Shown piece by piece: positions 12,821 to 25,640 of a stretch of 64,000 bases of DNA. The DNA lies in NCBI GenBank assembly GCA_947311845.1, contig CAMZMU010000020.1, positions 37,739,199 to 37,803,198 on the forward strand. The letters run 5' to 3'. Position 1 is the first letter of the stretch. Every line of letters starts with the position of its first letter. Below the pieces are notes generated by a model that saw only the letters and a program-made list of their open reading frames with translations, was not told the DNA's origin and did not search any database. The DNA comes from Poa pratensis (Eukaryota; Streptophyta; Magnoliopsida; Poales; Poaceae). A program made the position numbers and the translations under genes.

Positions 12821-12925
12821 GCCGCCGCAGTTCATCCTCCCGCCGCCGTTCTGGTCCTGTCCGCGACCTAGGGTTAGGACCGCGACCGGACGGGGAAGGG
12901 AGCGGCCAGGGGAACGAGGGCATGG
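12821..12925. repeat. GC-rich dispersed duplicate, copy 2
   Basis: Partner of 12064-12163, embedded in a longer GC-rich block (about 12790-13120) that looks like the promoter and first exon of a minus-strand gene. Copy 1 probably derives from this block by a local duplication. Confidence 0.75.
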
Positions 12926-13458
12926 AGGAGGAAGCCTAGGGCAGGGAGAGAAGTCCCAGGAGAGGGGGGTGGAGGGCTTACCAGGTCGCCGCGCCGGTAC
13001 GAGCTCCGTCGCCGCCTTCCCCAGTCCCCACGTTCGAGCTCCATCGCCTCCGCGTCTTTTCCCTGTCGGGAGCGAGTCGAGCTCAAACTCCACGCTGCGT
13101 CCACCTGCGAGCCCACGCCGAGCCCAACAGAGTGACGTCTCGATTGTATGTTGTAGAGACGAGTCAGCACACTGAGTCACTGAAATGCGGGCCCAAAACG
13201 CAAATCAACCACAGGCCAGGAATCCCAGCGGGATTGTATTGTGTAGAGATTACGCTTCAAGATCAAATAGTTAAGAAAAACAATGTAACCTATAGCGACT
13301 ATGAACATTTTGGGACACCACAATCGGAGCCAATGTTGAAGCTCAATGGCAAAGAAAAAAAAAACACTGAAGCACATGCATGGTAGTAATGCTTCGATGA
13401 AGGTACTCCCAGCCCACTGCGGAACAATACAGCGGGCCTAGCTAAGGAGAAATGGAAA

Positions 13459-13603
13459 GGATTAAGTATACTTTTCACATTGAAATGTCACCTCTGGGAC
13501 ACATTTCACTCTAAACTCTAAAACCGGATAATTTAAACCCTGAACTTTACAATACCGGATAAATCACACCCTAGTCTGGTTTTGGACGAATTTGAGCGGT
13601 TTT
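13459..13603 (+). repeat. Left terminal inverted repeat of the MULE
   Basis: Matches the reverse complement of 42692-42836 with a few substitutions. Similarity fades after the GAGCGGTTTTG motif. Confidence 0.88.
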
Positions 13604-13830
13604 GGTGTCAATTTAGGCTGTTTTGTGGGAGGATGTGGCGATGACGTGGCCCAAACACAGAAAACAAAATCCCCAAATCCGCCATGGTCGCTGTCCCGCC
13701 GCCATGGTCGTTGTCCTCGCCGCCGGGGAGGAGAAGGCGGCTGAGACGCTCGCCGAGGCTGACCTGTTGCTCCGCCGCCTCGACGGCGCGTCCCTGGCTC
13801 CCCGCGTCCTGGCCGCACTCGGTGCGCTGC
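13604..13830 (+). pseudogene. Captured GC-rich gene fragment in the MULE, left part
   Basis: A GC-rich stretch with an open plus-strand reading (AAGEEKAAETLAEADLLLRR, then LAPRVLAALGA) interrupted at 13830 by LTR element 2 and resuming at 21118. The source gene is not recognised; the composition suggests coding DNA captured by the MULE. Confidence 0.4.
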
Positions 13831-15324
13831 TGATACGTCCAAAACGTATCTATAATTTTTGATTGTTTCATGTTAATATTATCTTTGGCACTTGTTTTTA
13901 TATTAAATTTATGATTTATTTGGACTAACCTACTAATAGTTGTCAAAGTGCACAATGTTCTTGTTTTACTCTTTGATGTGTAGGAATTATCAAAAATATA
14001 AGAGGAAACCTTTTTGGAGTCGAATTGGGACTTTCCTGAAATCTGTCTGAAAACTCTTTTTAAAGATTGTCACGTTACGGGTCGAAGACGGCGTCAAACG
14101 GAAATCTCGCCGAAGACAAAGTTGCAGGAAATTTTCCGCCGAACGTTCTAGACATAAAATTCGCCTGATTCCGAGTCCGGACGGCCGAGATAAACCTGAT
14201 TTACTGCAACCCTAGATGGGATGACGGGAATCCGAGAAGCTATATAAAGGGAGGAAACCTAACTCGTGCAGAACTCCTCCACCCACGAATTGCAGCCACC
14301 AAAAGCCACGTTTTTGCCTCCCCCATGGATCCCATCTCCATGGGGGAGGGCTTCCAAGAAGCCATGAAGGAAGGGGGCTAAGGGTGGTGCTTCCCCTTGA
14401 TGTCGGCGGCGCGGGAGGAGTTCCCCGCGCCACAGCAGGCGCCGGCGCCGCCCTGCGCTCCTCGCTGTCCCCTTCATCGTCTCCACCGCCATCTCCATCG
14501 TCAATTCCTGCTTGTATTCAGTGGTTCATCCTCCCACAAATCTCTGTACCGTCCTATGTAAACATGTTGTTTGATGCTATAATATTTATCCTATGATCTA
14601 TAACATGTTTGTGTAGTTTATTTGTCTTTTGATTGCTTGGTTGAATGTCTTTGGTTCATTAGAGTTGTATGTTGATATGATACTGTCCTTTGGTGTCCAT
14701 TATACTTGTACGCGCATGGATCAACATCACGGGGTTGGTAGTATTTGTAAACGAAGGGGGGAGTCCTGCCGGAGTGACAGAAACCTAAGGGCGCGAACCG
14801 GTTAGTTACACGTATGGGAGTAAGAGGACCATAAACTTAAGGCTATGGTCGGGGAAATCTTAATGCATTGTTAGTATTCGCGGATGCTTTCTAACAATCC
14901 AATCATATAGTACTTGTAATCCCAAGAAGTGGAGTGCATGTATTTAGCCTCTCCCACATAGAAAACTGCATCGAAGACAATGAACCCGATATATTCGGTA
15001 ATTAATCTTGGACAATGCCATCACAATTACCGCCACTTTTCCACACTCATGGTACTGTTAGTTTATGGTTACTTAGTGTACTTTATTGCTGCAGCACTAA
15101 TATTTACTTTCTTGTATTTATTATCTCGCAAAGCTATCTCTCATACCTGTATTGTTACTCTAGTATTATTTCCTAGATAAAGTAAACGTTTAGTGTGCGT
15201 AGAGTTGTATCAGTGGTTGATAGAACTTGAGAGAATACTTATCCTACCTTTAGCTCCTCGTTGGGTTCGACACTCTTACTTATCGAAAAGGCTACACGCG
15301 ATCCCCTATACTTGTGGGTTATCA
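13831..15324 (+). repeat. 5' LTR of element 2
   Basis: 1,494 bp. A clear TATA box (AGCTATATAAAGGG, 14238-14250) lies mid-LTR, a likely promoter driving transcription into the interior. Confidence 0.9.
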
Positions 15325-15334
15325 AGACCTTTTC

Positions 15335-15352
15335 TGGCGCCGTTGCCGGAGA
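15335..15352 (+). other. Primer-binding site, element 2
   Basis: TGGCGCCGTTGCCGGAGA, one mismatch from the tRNA-Asp complement found in element 1. Confidence 0.8.
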
Positions 15353-18300
15353 GCAATAGCGTGGGGTGAATATTCTTGTGTGCACTTGTTTGCTTTATCT
15401 CTAAGTAATTTTTATTTTCAGTTTTAAGTTGTTTTCTATCTTAGTATGGGTAGGAAATACGAATTATAATTTTTTTTTTGTTGTACTTGTTATCTAAAAA
15501 CGTTTTCAAAAAGAGAGTGATTGGAAAGATGAGCAATGGTTAAGTGGGGGTCGACTTTGAACACTTGTGTTCATGCCTATGAAACCAAAGCAAATCTTTC
15601 CATGTAAGCTTCTCATCCAAAAACATGTAAATATTGTGTATATACCTCTGTACATAAAAATAATATGATAATAATAATCTCTAGTTAATTAGAAGTTGAT
15701 AGTTTTACTTTGCTGTCCAGAAACAGATTTTCTGTGCTCCACCGTATTAAATATTTAAAATCACCAGAACGTGATCTTGATCTGAAATTTCTTGAGTGCA
15801 AAGTAATGCTTATTATCTTTCTTTCATTAGACTAACTTTTTGTGATTTGAGTTATGTAGCTGTCTCGAAAAAATCGATCTTCACCGACTGTTCAATTTAG
15901 ACAGATTCCTGTACTTCACTGTAAAAAAATCGTGATAAATCTCAGAATAGTATTTTGACCTGAAAATTTTTGTGCGTAAAACTGAGATTATGATCTGCCT
16001 TTCATTAGTTAAAAGTTTTTCGATTTGAGCTACTTAACTATCTCGTTGAATGCCATCTTTACGGACTGTTCAGTTTTGACAGATTTCTTTGTTTATTCAA
16101 TATTGTACTTGGTGTTGTTAGTTTCATTAGTTTTTCGATGGACAACGGAAATCATGAACACCTTAGTATATACAGTGGCTAATGTTGAGTAAAGATTATA
16201 AAACTTGTCAATGCTTGAACATGAGTGAATTTTATTTAATGAGTACTAACCCTACTAACGAGTTTTGTGAAGTTTTATGTGGATGTAGCTTACAAGATCT
16301 AATCAATATGGTGATATGAGATGAATAATAAGACGCGAGAGCTCAAGCTTGGGGATGTGTAGGTACATCCCAAGAACATATTCAAGAAGACGCAATCATC
16401 TAAGCTTGGTGATGCCTGAGTCATCCCCCTATTCATCAACTAACATGAGGTTATCTCGTTCATACTCTATATTACCCGTCCACATGATATGTATTATCTT
16501 AACTTGTATTATAATTGTTTTTATATGTCTTGATTTTACCTTCTTTAGTTTTATTAGGACCTTTATTTGGTTTTTATTACTTCTTTACTTTCACTTATAA
16601 ATTCAAAACAACAAAAATATTTTCTTTTCTTTTGTTTCTTTATTTGGTTCTTTCTTCGTATTCTATATAGGTTTTACTTTCAATTTTATTTAGAGTATTC
16701 CTTGTTGTAGCTAGCATGTTTAATTCAAAACAACAAAAATATTTTCTTTTCTTTTGTTTCTTTATTTGGTTCTTTCTTTGTATTCTATATAGGTTTTGCT
16801 TTCAATTTTATTTAGAGTATTCCTTGTTGTAGCTAGCATGTTTAGATATTGTTTAGCCTCTGGTCTCTTAATTTATCAAAAATAAAGTAACAAGTTTTAC
16901 CCATTTAGCTTAGTTGATACATTTGTAAAAAGTGATTTTCTGTTTTCGGTATCTACTGCTCATTGCGCGATTTTTCGTATTTTACTGGAAACTCTAAAAA
17001 TCACGTAAAAATTACTGATGTTGTATCACCGAATCCTCTGCATGCACAAAAATTGGCTAAAATTTGGGACATGTTTAAGTGCACCTGAAAATTATGTTTT
17101 ACAGCTGCTGTTTTTCTAGACAGATTTCGACTTTTGTTGCAAGAGTGGCCTCTTTGCGTTTTCATTTGATTATTAATGGTTCTTACCTTTCATTTAGAAG
17201 TTGGCCATTTAATCAATCTTTCTGTAACTTAAAAACAAAATTTGATTCGGTTTAATAGCAGCACTTTGGAAATATTATGTATTGCAATAAGTGCCTAGCT
17301 AAAAGGCGTTAAAGAAAAGCGCTTATGGGAGGCAACCCATTATTTTATTTCTGCAATTTTTCTTTTCTTGAGTCAAGGAGTTTGTTTACTTCTATAGCAA
17401 CTCCTTTGTATCTTTACTTTCATGCATTGTTGTGCCATGAGTAGTTTCTAATGATAAGATGTTGCTAAAATTTTGATTGCTGCGCAGGAACAGATTTCTG
17501 CTGTTCACTGTACGAAATTCATAAAATCACCAGAATGTGAATTAAATCTGAACATTTTTGTGCGTAATCCTGATATATGTATGCATCTTTCGTTAGTTCA
17601 AAGTTTTTCGATCTGAGTAACGTAAGTGTCTCAAAAAAATTCGTCTTTGCGGACTGTTCTGTTTTAGACAGATTATGTCATTTATTTTGCATTCTCTCTT
17701 TTACTAGTGTTGAGTGTAATTCTTTTTCTTAGGGTGAAGAGCTTCACATAACATCAGTGGCTGTAGCTAATGTTTAAAGTAATTGTCATATTATATCTAT
17801 ACAGAATATGTGAGTTTTTGATTGTGCACTAACCTTCTAATGAGAATTACTTTGAGTTTGGTGTGGCGGAATTTTTCAAGGGTCAAGAGGGAAGAGTGAT
17901 ATAATAGGATGGAGAAGTGTGAAGAGATTAAGCTTGAGGAGGCCCCCATGGATCTCCCCAGCATATTTCAAGAAGACTCAAGCGTCTAAGCTTGGTGATG
18001 CCCAAGACATCCCCTTCTTCATCGTCAAAATTATCAGGTCATCTCTAGTGAAACTATATTTTAATTCTTTCACATCATATGTGCTGTTCTTGGAGCGTAT
18101 GTATCTTATTATTTATTTATCTTAGCATCAAACACCGGTTACATTAATAAGTGGACCGTCACATATTTTATTTATCTTCTGTTTTCAACGTTTACTTGGT
18201 TAATGAATTATTTGATGAAACTTAAAAATGATGTGTGAATGATATTGTTTAGTAGTTTATGTTTTCTTATGGATAGTCTCAACTAGCTAATAGTTTATAT

Positions 18301-19606
18301 TATGTTATTTTTATGATTAACATGCATTGTACTGTTCATATTTTGGTATGGCATTGTGGTTTCCTCCTCTGAATGATTTACTTGAATCGACTTGGCACAT
18401 GCTCACACATGTTCATGACTGAAAAATAAAAGTCAATTAAGCTTTGATGATCTATTTTGCCTCAGAGTTTTGGTATCATTTTTATGCCTTCGTTAATTTT
18501 ATTCTGTCGCAAGTATGATTATGACGGTTATTGCTCTCTTGATTGTCGCTTCCCAGTCTATTGCTAGCCTTCACTGGTACTGAGCGGGAATGCTGCTCGT
18601 GCTTCCAAATCCCTATAAACCAAGTTATCCCAAAGAGTCCACCAAAAATTCCTATACATGGTATTTCGAACCATTCCAACTAAATTTGCATGTGCTACCA
18701 TTAAAACCCTTCAAAATACTTCTCATTTTGTGACACTGTTTTTAGCTCATGAGGACGTAGTAGTTGGGTTTGTTATCTTCCATACTAAATTAAGTCCCCG
18801 ACTTGCATGCTTCATCTGCTCGTCACTAATTTTGCAAAGAGCTGGTTAGACCATTATAACATCTAAAAAGTAAAATAAAATAGGCACTCCTCCATGATAT
18901 GAGATTGTTGGCAGGCACCCGAGGATTCGATTAGCCATGGTTTCTGAAAGCAAAGGTTGGGAGGAGTGTCATACTATATAAAAGTGCATGCTATAAATGC
19001 CTAATATCAATAACTCGGAACCGCTCTCAACTTATTTAGTATGGAAGATAACAAGAACTCTATTGCTGATTCGTTGACAGGAACAACCACCTCTCAAAAC
19101 CATTTTATTTCTGTTTTAAAAATAAAAAAAGCTCTAGCACATGTTAAATCCCTGCTTCCCTCTGCGAAGGGCCAATCTTTTATTTTTAATGTTGAGTCAT
19201 CATCCTTTCTTTGAGCACTTCCTCGAGAGCATAACTGTCATTCTTAGTGTAATGTGCTTGTCCCAGAATGCGGTTATCTGCGGTATAACTATGATGGTTT
19301 TACCTTTGATATCTTTACATCTAGTCTTCACTTGAACTTCAGAGGTGTCTTGGCATTTATGTTTTGCTCCACAATTAAGGGCAAGCGAGATACCACTCTA
19401 TCATGCTTTATTATGATCATTACAATCTTGTTGATGTTTATAAATTTCATGTTATAAGCTCTTAGTTCGTTGATACTTTTCATTAGGTAACATGATTGCT
19501 AAGTTTTATTATCCATACATCATGCAATTGTTAAAGATCTGAACATAGCATTCACAATCAAAAATTATTTTGTTATCATTTACCTACTCGAGGACGAGCA
19601 GGAATT
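15353..19606. other. Non-coding interior of element 2
   Basis: AT-rich, no supported frame. Region 15720-16100 holds two to three diverged copies of a ~190-bp unit (GACAGATT, GACCTGAAA, TTTTTCGATTTGAG words) also present once in element 1 (5300-5490) and again at 17490-17680. A 122-bp tandem duplication lies at 16600-16843. From 17305 the sequence follows the 3' interior of element 1. Confidence 0.6.
16600..16843 (+). repeat. 122-bp tandem duplication
   Basis: Two adjacent copies, 16600-16721 and 16722-16843, differ at only a few bases and both start AATTCAAAACAACAAAAATA. Confidence 0.85.
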
Positions 19607-19620
19607 AAGCTTGGGGATGT

Positions 19621-21112
19621 TGATACGTCCAAAACGTATCTATAATTTTTGATTGTTTCATGTTAATATTATACCTTTGGCACTTGTTTTTATATTAAGT
19701 TTATGATTTATTTGGACTAACCTACTAATAGTTGCAAAAGTGCACAATGTTCTTGTTTTACTCTTTAATGTGTAGGATTATCAAAAATACAAGAGGAAAC
19801 CTTGTTGGAGTCGAATTGGGACTTTCCTGAAATCTGTCTGAAAACTCTTTTTAAAGATTGTCACGTTACGGGTCGAAGACGGCGTCAAACGAAATCTCGC
19901 CGAAGACAAAGTTGATGGAAATTTTCCGCCGAACGTTCTAGACATAAAATTCGTCTGATTCCGAGTCCGGACAGCCGAGATAAACCCGATTTACTGCAAC
20001 CCTAGATGGGATGACGGAATCCGAGAAGCTACATAAAGGAGGAAACCTAACTCGTGGAGAACTCCTCCACCCACGAATTGCAGCCACCAAAAGCCACGTT
20101 TTTTCCTCCCCCATGGATCCCATCTCCATGGGGGAGGGCTCCCAAGAAGCCATGAACGAAGGGGCTAAGGGGCGGTGCTTCCCCTTGATGCCGGCGGCGC
20201 GGGAGGAGTTCCCTGCGCCACCGCCGGCGCCGGCGCCGCCCTGCGCTCCTCGCTGTCCCCTTCATCGTCTCCACCGCCATCTCCATCGCCAATTCCTGCT
20301 TGTATTCAGTGGTTCATCCTCCCACAAATCTCTGTACCGTGCTTTGTAAACATGTTGTTTGATGCTATAAATTTATCCTATGATCTATGACATGTTTGTG
20401 TAGTTTATTTGTCTTTTGATTGCTTGGTTGAATGTCTTTGGTTCATTAGAGTTGTATGTTGATATGGTACTGTCCTTTGGTGTCCATTATACTTGTGCGC
20501 GCATGGATCAACATCAAGGTATTGGTAGTATTTGTAAACGAAGGGGGAGTCCTGCCGGAGTGACAGAAACATAAGGGCGTGAACCGGTTAGTTACACGTA
20601 TGGGAGTAAGAGGACCATAAACTTAAGGCTATGGTTGGGGAAACCTTAATGCATTGTTAGTATTCGCGGATGCTTTCTAACAATCCAATCATATAGTACT
20701 TGTAATCCCAAATAGTTGAGTGCATGTATATTTAGCTTATCCCACATAGAAAACTGCATCGAAGACAATGAACCCGATATATTCGGTAATTAATCTTGGA
20801 CAAAGCCATCACAATTACCACCACTTTTCCACACTCATGGTACTGTTAGTTTATGGTTACTTAGTGTACTTTATTGCTGCAGCACTAACATTTACTTTCT
20901 TGTATTTATTATCTCGCAAAGCTATCTCTCATACCCGTATTGTTACTCTAGTATTATTTCCTAGATAAAGTAAACGTTTAGTGTGCCTAGAGTTGTATCA
21001 GTGGTTGATAGAACTTGAGAGAATACTTATCCTACCTTTAGCTCCTCGTTGGATTCGACACTCTTACTTATCGAAAAGGCTACACGCGATCCCCTATACT
21101 TGTGGGTTATCA
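19621..21112 (+). repeat. 3' LTR of element 2
   Basis: 1,492 bp, preceded directly by the polypurine tract and followed by GCTGG, the slightly diverged target duplication. Confidence 0.9.
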
Positions 21113-21117
21113 GCTGG

Positions 21118-21677
21118 CGCCAGCATCCGTCCTGGCTCCCCGCGTTGGAATGGGTCGTTTCAGAGCATGCCGGAGATTAACCGTCCCTTCAGGTTCCTGG
21201 AGGTAGACTGGTACGAATGGGCTAGGAGACCAGCGCTGATGCTTTCGTCGAGGCAGATTCCGACACAGACTCCGACGCCGGTGGTGAACCACGAGAGCTT
21301 GCTATCCTCGCCGTTCTCATGTACAAGCCGTCGAGGTCGACACCGTCGACGCCCGGCTCCGGTTTGTAGCACCTGTAGTCCAATAATTCCTGATTGCAAC
21401 TGCAGTTCAGATATTTTAGCAATAATATTGTAATCCAATCCAGGATGAAATCGAACACAAAGAATGTCTGAAACTACATGTGGACCATGTTTCTGGTCAG
21501 CAGGCGGCACTTCTTTCGCGTCCTCGGCGTGCTCGCCGCATTCAGGGATGGGCTCCATGAAAGGCGCCTTCACCTGACGCTTCCTCCTGAACCGCAACTT
21601 CATCGCCTTGGTGAAGACGACCGGACTGCCCCGGAACAGGCTAGCCACGTACACCCTTCGATCATCGGCGACTTCGC
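21118..21677 (-). pseudogene. Captured gene fragment in the MULE, middle part
   Basis: A minus-strand open stretch runs through this piece: DDRRVYVASLFRGSPVVFTK and FRRKRQVKAPFM lie in its first half. I do not recognise the donor gene. It is separated from the lectin receptor kinase fragment only by the Copia insertion, so before that event the MULE held at least two adjacent captured pieces, as is common in Pack-MULEs. Confidence 0.4.
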
Positions 21678-22200
21678 TATAGGAAATTGTGCCTTGCAAC
21701 ATTTTCTATATCTACTACATTGTCCGGAATTAAACTTTAATGTGAAAGTGTCACGGAAATAACAGAGAATTATTGATGAACATGTACTTAAGGAAATATA
21801 CTTAAGAAAGCCGGTACGTCTATACTGGAATACAGTGTATATTAATACGCTGAAATTATACCAGGGAACAGTATAGAGTGGAATGCCAGGTTGTCCGTAG
21901 GATTGGCTCTATGGATTGTTAAAACCTGCGAGTTTTGATTGCGTATTCAAACTCGGTGCATGACTCACACATGCGTGTTGGGACCTAATTGTTTAATAGT
22001 AATAGGCTCGGTAATTGGCTGTTAGGTATGGTGGTCGTTCTAACATGTCACGAGTCCTATCTGTAAACAGATTGGTTATCTGGAATTTGGAGTCAATATA
22101 AAGGTCCCACCCTCTAGGCTCAATATGCATTGTGAGCGGCACCACCGATAAGGCAGAGCGATAGAGGGTAGGCCGAAATTGTTCCAACCCTAATTCTACA
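21678..22200 (+). repeat. 5' LTR of the Copia-type element
   Basis: 523 bp. The first dinucleotide is TA rather than TG, probably a point mutation, since the 3' copy has TG. Confidence 0.85.
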
Positions 22201-22201
22201 T

Positions 22202-22213
22202 TGGTATCAGAGC
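22202..22213 (+). other. Primer-binding site (tRNA-iMet)
   Basis: TGGTATCAGAGC, immediately after the 5' LTR; the standard primer site of plant Copia elements. Confidence 0.9.
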
Positions 22214-25200
22214 CGATGGTTCGTCGCCGCCGGGAACCTCGCCCGCTGCGCAACTCTGCCGTCGTGATCATCGCCTTGTACCGCTGCGCTTCCTTCGCTC
22301 GATTCGCCCGTCTGTCCCACGCGTGATGTGCTGCTGTTCTACACGTACGCGTGACTCGCTGTTTTCTTCCGTTGGAATCTGGAACGGATCGGGAGATCAC
22401 GTGGTTGGCGAATAACCACGGAACTTCGGCAAGTCGGACGCAACCTCCGCCTCCGCGTCGCCAAGCTACTCGCCGTGATCCGCTAGGCCTATGCATGGAA
22501 ACCCACGGAAGCTGCATAAGATCGACCCGGAAAACCAATTGGAAGTCCCAAACATCCGCTGCGTAATCCACGTCGTCGAGGTCGCCGATCAAATCCTCTG
22601 AACACTCGATCAGATCGATCCATCGCTATGCTGCAATCGCGCTGCGCTGCAGCAAATATCGTTTAAACACAACGGAATCAAGACGGACTGCAGCAAGCTG
22701 ATCGAGGATCCAAAGAAAGCCCAACGCAAACTCCTTGGTGGATCGATCAAGACTCATACGCTCCATCTTGCAGACGTGGATTGAGGAATTTTATTTATCT
22801 TCGGCTAAGGAGCTCCGCACAAGGGGTGCACCAAGTCGCTGGACGCCTATCTCAATTTGAAAGCAGAGTAGAGTCACCTGTTGCTCTGCAGTCTGCACGC
22901 ACTGATCCAGCCTTGGAGGAAGTTTTCGCTGCCATATATCTCTCGCGGGCCGAGGAAAGAAGTTTACAGCGTCAATGAATCGAAGAAGACTAAGCTAGCT
23001 GCCGCTGCTGCTTTGGTGTCTCACATCAGGGAAAACTGGAATTGCACGGCCTGGCGATCGGCACGTATCATCTTCACCGGAAACTACGTGTCGGCATCAT
23101 TTGCTGACATGTTTCGAGGAAAATGAATTGTACCATTTGCTGGATGGATTTTCTCTCTTTGATTTGATAATTGCTACGGATTGAACTTATCACCAGAATA
23201 TATTGGACTCATTGGATTATTCCGGAATCGGACGGAGTATTTTAATAGTTCATCGGAATTAACTAGCGTAACGATGAAGAGACGACATGAAGCATGTTTA
23301 TATTCAAACAGACATCACTTATTTTTTGAGGAATATGGGAAATACTCCAATGGAAGAGCAAATCGATATTTACTCAACGTATGTCCAATGTTATTGTTTG
23401 CACTAAATATTTGTTTATAACTACTTCTCCATATAGTTTGTATTTGCCTCTACGTCATAAGTTGATGGAATACAATATAAATGTGTTGGAAAGAGAACAA
23501 TTCCAAAGAAAATACACGGGTGCACTTAGGCACAACTGATAATTCATTATATACTTTGGAATTGGAAATTTATGTCATTATACTCTTTTGTGGAGGGAAG
23601 GTATCATTTTATTTTGTAGGTCATGATAATCACCTACGATGAGAAGGAATTTAATTCATACTTCTCTATTATAATTTGTTGGATATATATGCTATTTGGA
23701 GAAGGAAGAGTGGAATTGTTGCTCAACGGAAAGTTTAGTGCATTACTGGATTTTAACACAATGGGCTCATATATCTTGACAATCCATTGGAAGTTGGTGG
23801 ACAAGTTGTTTATTTCGTGAAGATAACTCCATATGGAGGAATACTTGAAATAGGAACACATGCTCGGAATTTTATTGTTGATGGTATTTACGACTTGGTC
23901 ATACTTTATAGACTGAATTACCAGTTTTGTTAATTCTAGAATTATTGTATTAATATCTCATACTGAAGTGGAAAATCAGTTTATCAAAGGATTTGAAGGT
24001 TTGAAAACTGATTGGTGGGGGAAGTACACTTCAGGAATATTAACTGAATTATATTAATGAGCATGGAATTATTCACCGTTGTCTTATGTCATATACTCCA
24101 TGGTTGAATGGAGGAATACAACTCTTGGTTATTCACTGGATTATGAAAGCATTGCATACTACTATTTGTTGAGTAAGTCATTATTTATCACAGTCACTGT
24201 TTATATTTTGTGAACTGGAAGGAAATATTCTATTTATATTTTGGTAGTATGGAATTGGAATCATTGTTTACTACATAGCACACCAAGATTTTATTTTTAA
24301 TGTTTATATTCTAGTGGATCGAATGGTATTGTTTTTGATCCGGAAAAGGTAAATTGGTGGAAAGTAGGAATTATATTTGGGAAACTCAAAGGAAAATACC
24401 AAGTTACACTCTCAACACTACCATGTTTAGGAAAAGTGGGAGGAGTTAAATTGGACCATCATATATTGGCTACTATTGTGTGTTATTTGAGGAAGTTACT
24501 CTATGTTTTAGAGGAAAGAAAAATACTAAAACTTGCTGCTAATGTTAACTATGGATGGAATCATTGCGGGAAGCAATAAACTCAATGAGGAGAAATTAAA
24601 TTTTGGGAACTTGTTATACCAAATAACCGCATGCCTATAGGTTGCTAATGGATTTATTTATGAGGAAGTTTAAATGCAACTTGCTTCGTGGAATTACAAT
24701 GCTAAGCTTGTTGTTAATTCTTTAAACAAAGGAAATGTTTATACTTTGTGGAAACTCTGGAATTTAGAGAGGTGGGAATAATGACAGGATTTGCTAACTG
24801 AACACAATTCATGTTATTGCAACAAGCTTCACATCAATGGTATATCAGGTCATATATGGTTTCATTTATGATGGAAGATAATGGTTTTATTTATGATGGA
24901 AGACAATCATATACACATGTTAGTGTTAATTGTTTTGTGTAATCATTATATGTGCTAACTATGTTCTTATTGTTTTTGAAATATAACATTGATGGAAGTG
25001 AAGCTTGGTTCGGTTCTAACTTTCATATGAAAGGTAGGTTGAAGCTTCCAATCATTTGGGAGTGGAATTACATAGAGAATGTTTTGATATATTTTCTATG
25101 GAAAATTGCAAACCTGTCATGTACCTTTGATAAAGGGAATGCTACTTAGTGAGGAATTATGTTTGAACTCCTAAGGAAAAAGGAAGAATAATTGTCATAC

Positions 25201-25635
25201 CACAGTTATTGTGGGACATTATTCAAGCGACCGGAACTTAGCCATGGCATTGTAAGTGTTGCTATTTTTGATTAGCATGGAAAAAGATTTGCTGGAATTT
25301 TAGCAAACGGAATATGAATTTTATAAAGATGTTGGAATCACATAATGGACTTATTATGCAATGTCAAGGAAACATGGACTATTCATTATTCTTTGATGAT
25401 CTCAACATTCAGCTGCGTGGATATCTTGACGCTATTTTTGGAAACATGATCTCGGTGAAAGGTAATCTATTTTTATGTTATGTGGTAATATTTATTTTTG
25501 TAAGTTTTATGGTGTACAAAGGAAACTTGAATTGGATACTCTTTGTTTATGCAATATGAATACTTGATGCTTGTCAAGCATTGAAGGAAGGTCTATGGCT
25601 AAGGAAATTTCTTCATGAACTTAAGGTCGTGGAAA
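22214..25635. other. Non-coding interior of the Copia-type element
   Basis: A GC-rich leader (to about 23100) followed by AT-rich DNA full of GGAAT and TTGGAAT words. No gag, protease, integrase or reverse transcriptase motif is visible in any frame; the longest frames are under 100 codons. Confidence 0.55.
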
Positions 25636-25640
25636 GGGTG

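Larger units (their letters stand above)
9274..13449 (-). other. Non-transposon region with possible minus-strand gene remnants
   Basis: About 4.2 kb between two mobile elements. Short minus-strand open stretches look exon-like: 9900-10115, 10277-10582, 11661-11885 and 12790-13120. GC-rich exon-like blocks alternate with AT-rich intron-like DNA, consistent with a broken gene reading right to left with its first exon near 13.1 kb. I do not recognise the product, and no continuous model can be built from sequence alone. Confidence 0.3.
13831..21112 (+). mobile_element. LTR element 2: Gypsy-type, non-coding (LARD-like)
   Basis: LTRs of 1,494 and 1,492 bp (13831-15324 and 19621-21112) begin TGATACGTCCAAAACG and end GGGTTATCA. 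A tRNA-Asp primer site with one mismatch lies at 15335-15352, and the polypurine tract TTAAGCTTGGGGATGT ends at 19620. The target duplication is GCTGC (13826-13830) versus GCTGG (21113-21117), one mismatch. The 4.3-kb interior has no gag or pol frame; compared with element 1, the Gag-protease region is missing and the shared blocks begin right after it. The LTRs are highly similar by eye. Confidence 0.9.

Noticed and set aside
12764..13180. 138-codon minus-strand frame and 127-codon plus-strand frame
   Set aside because: The GC-rich block is open on both strands; I kept it only as a possible first exon or promoter, since neither translation shows a domain.
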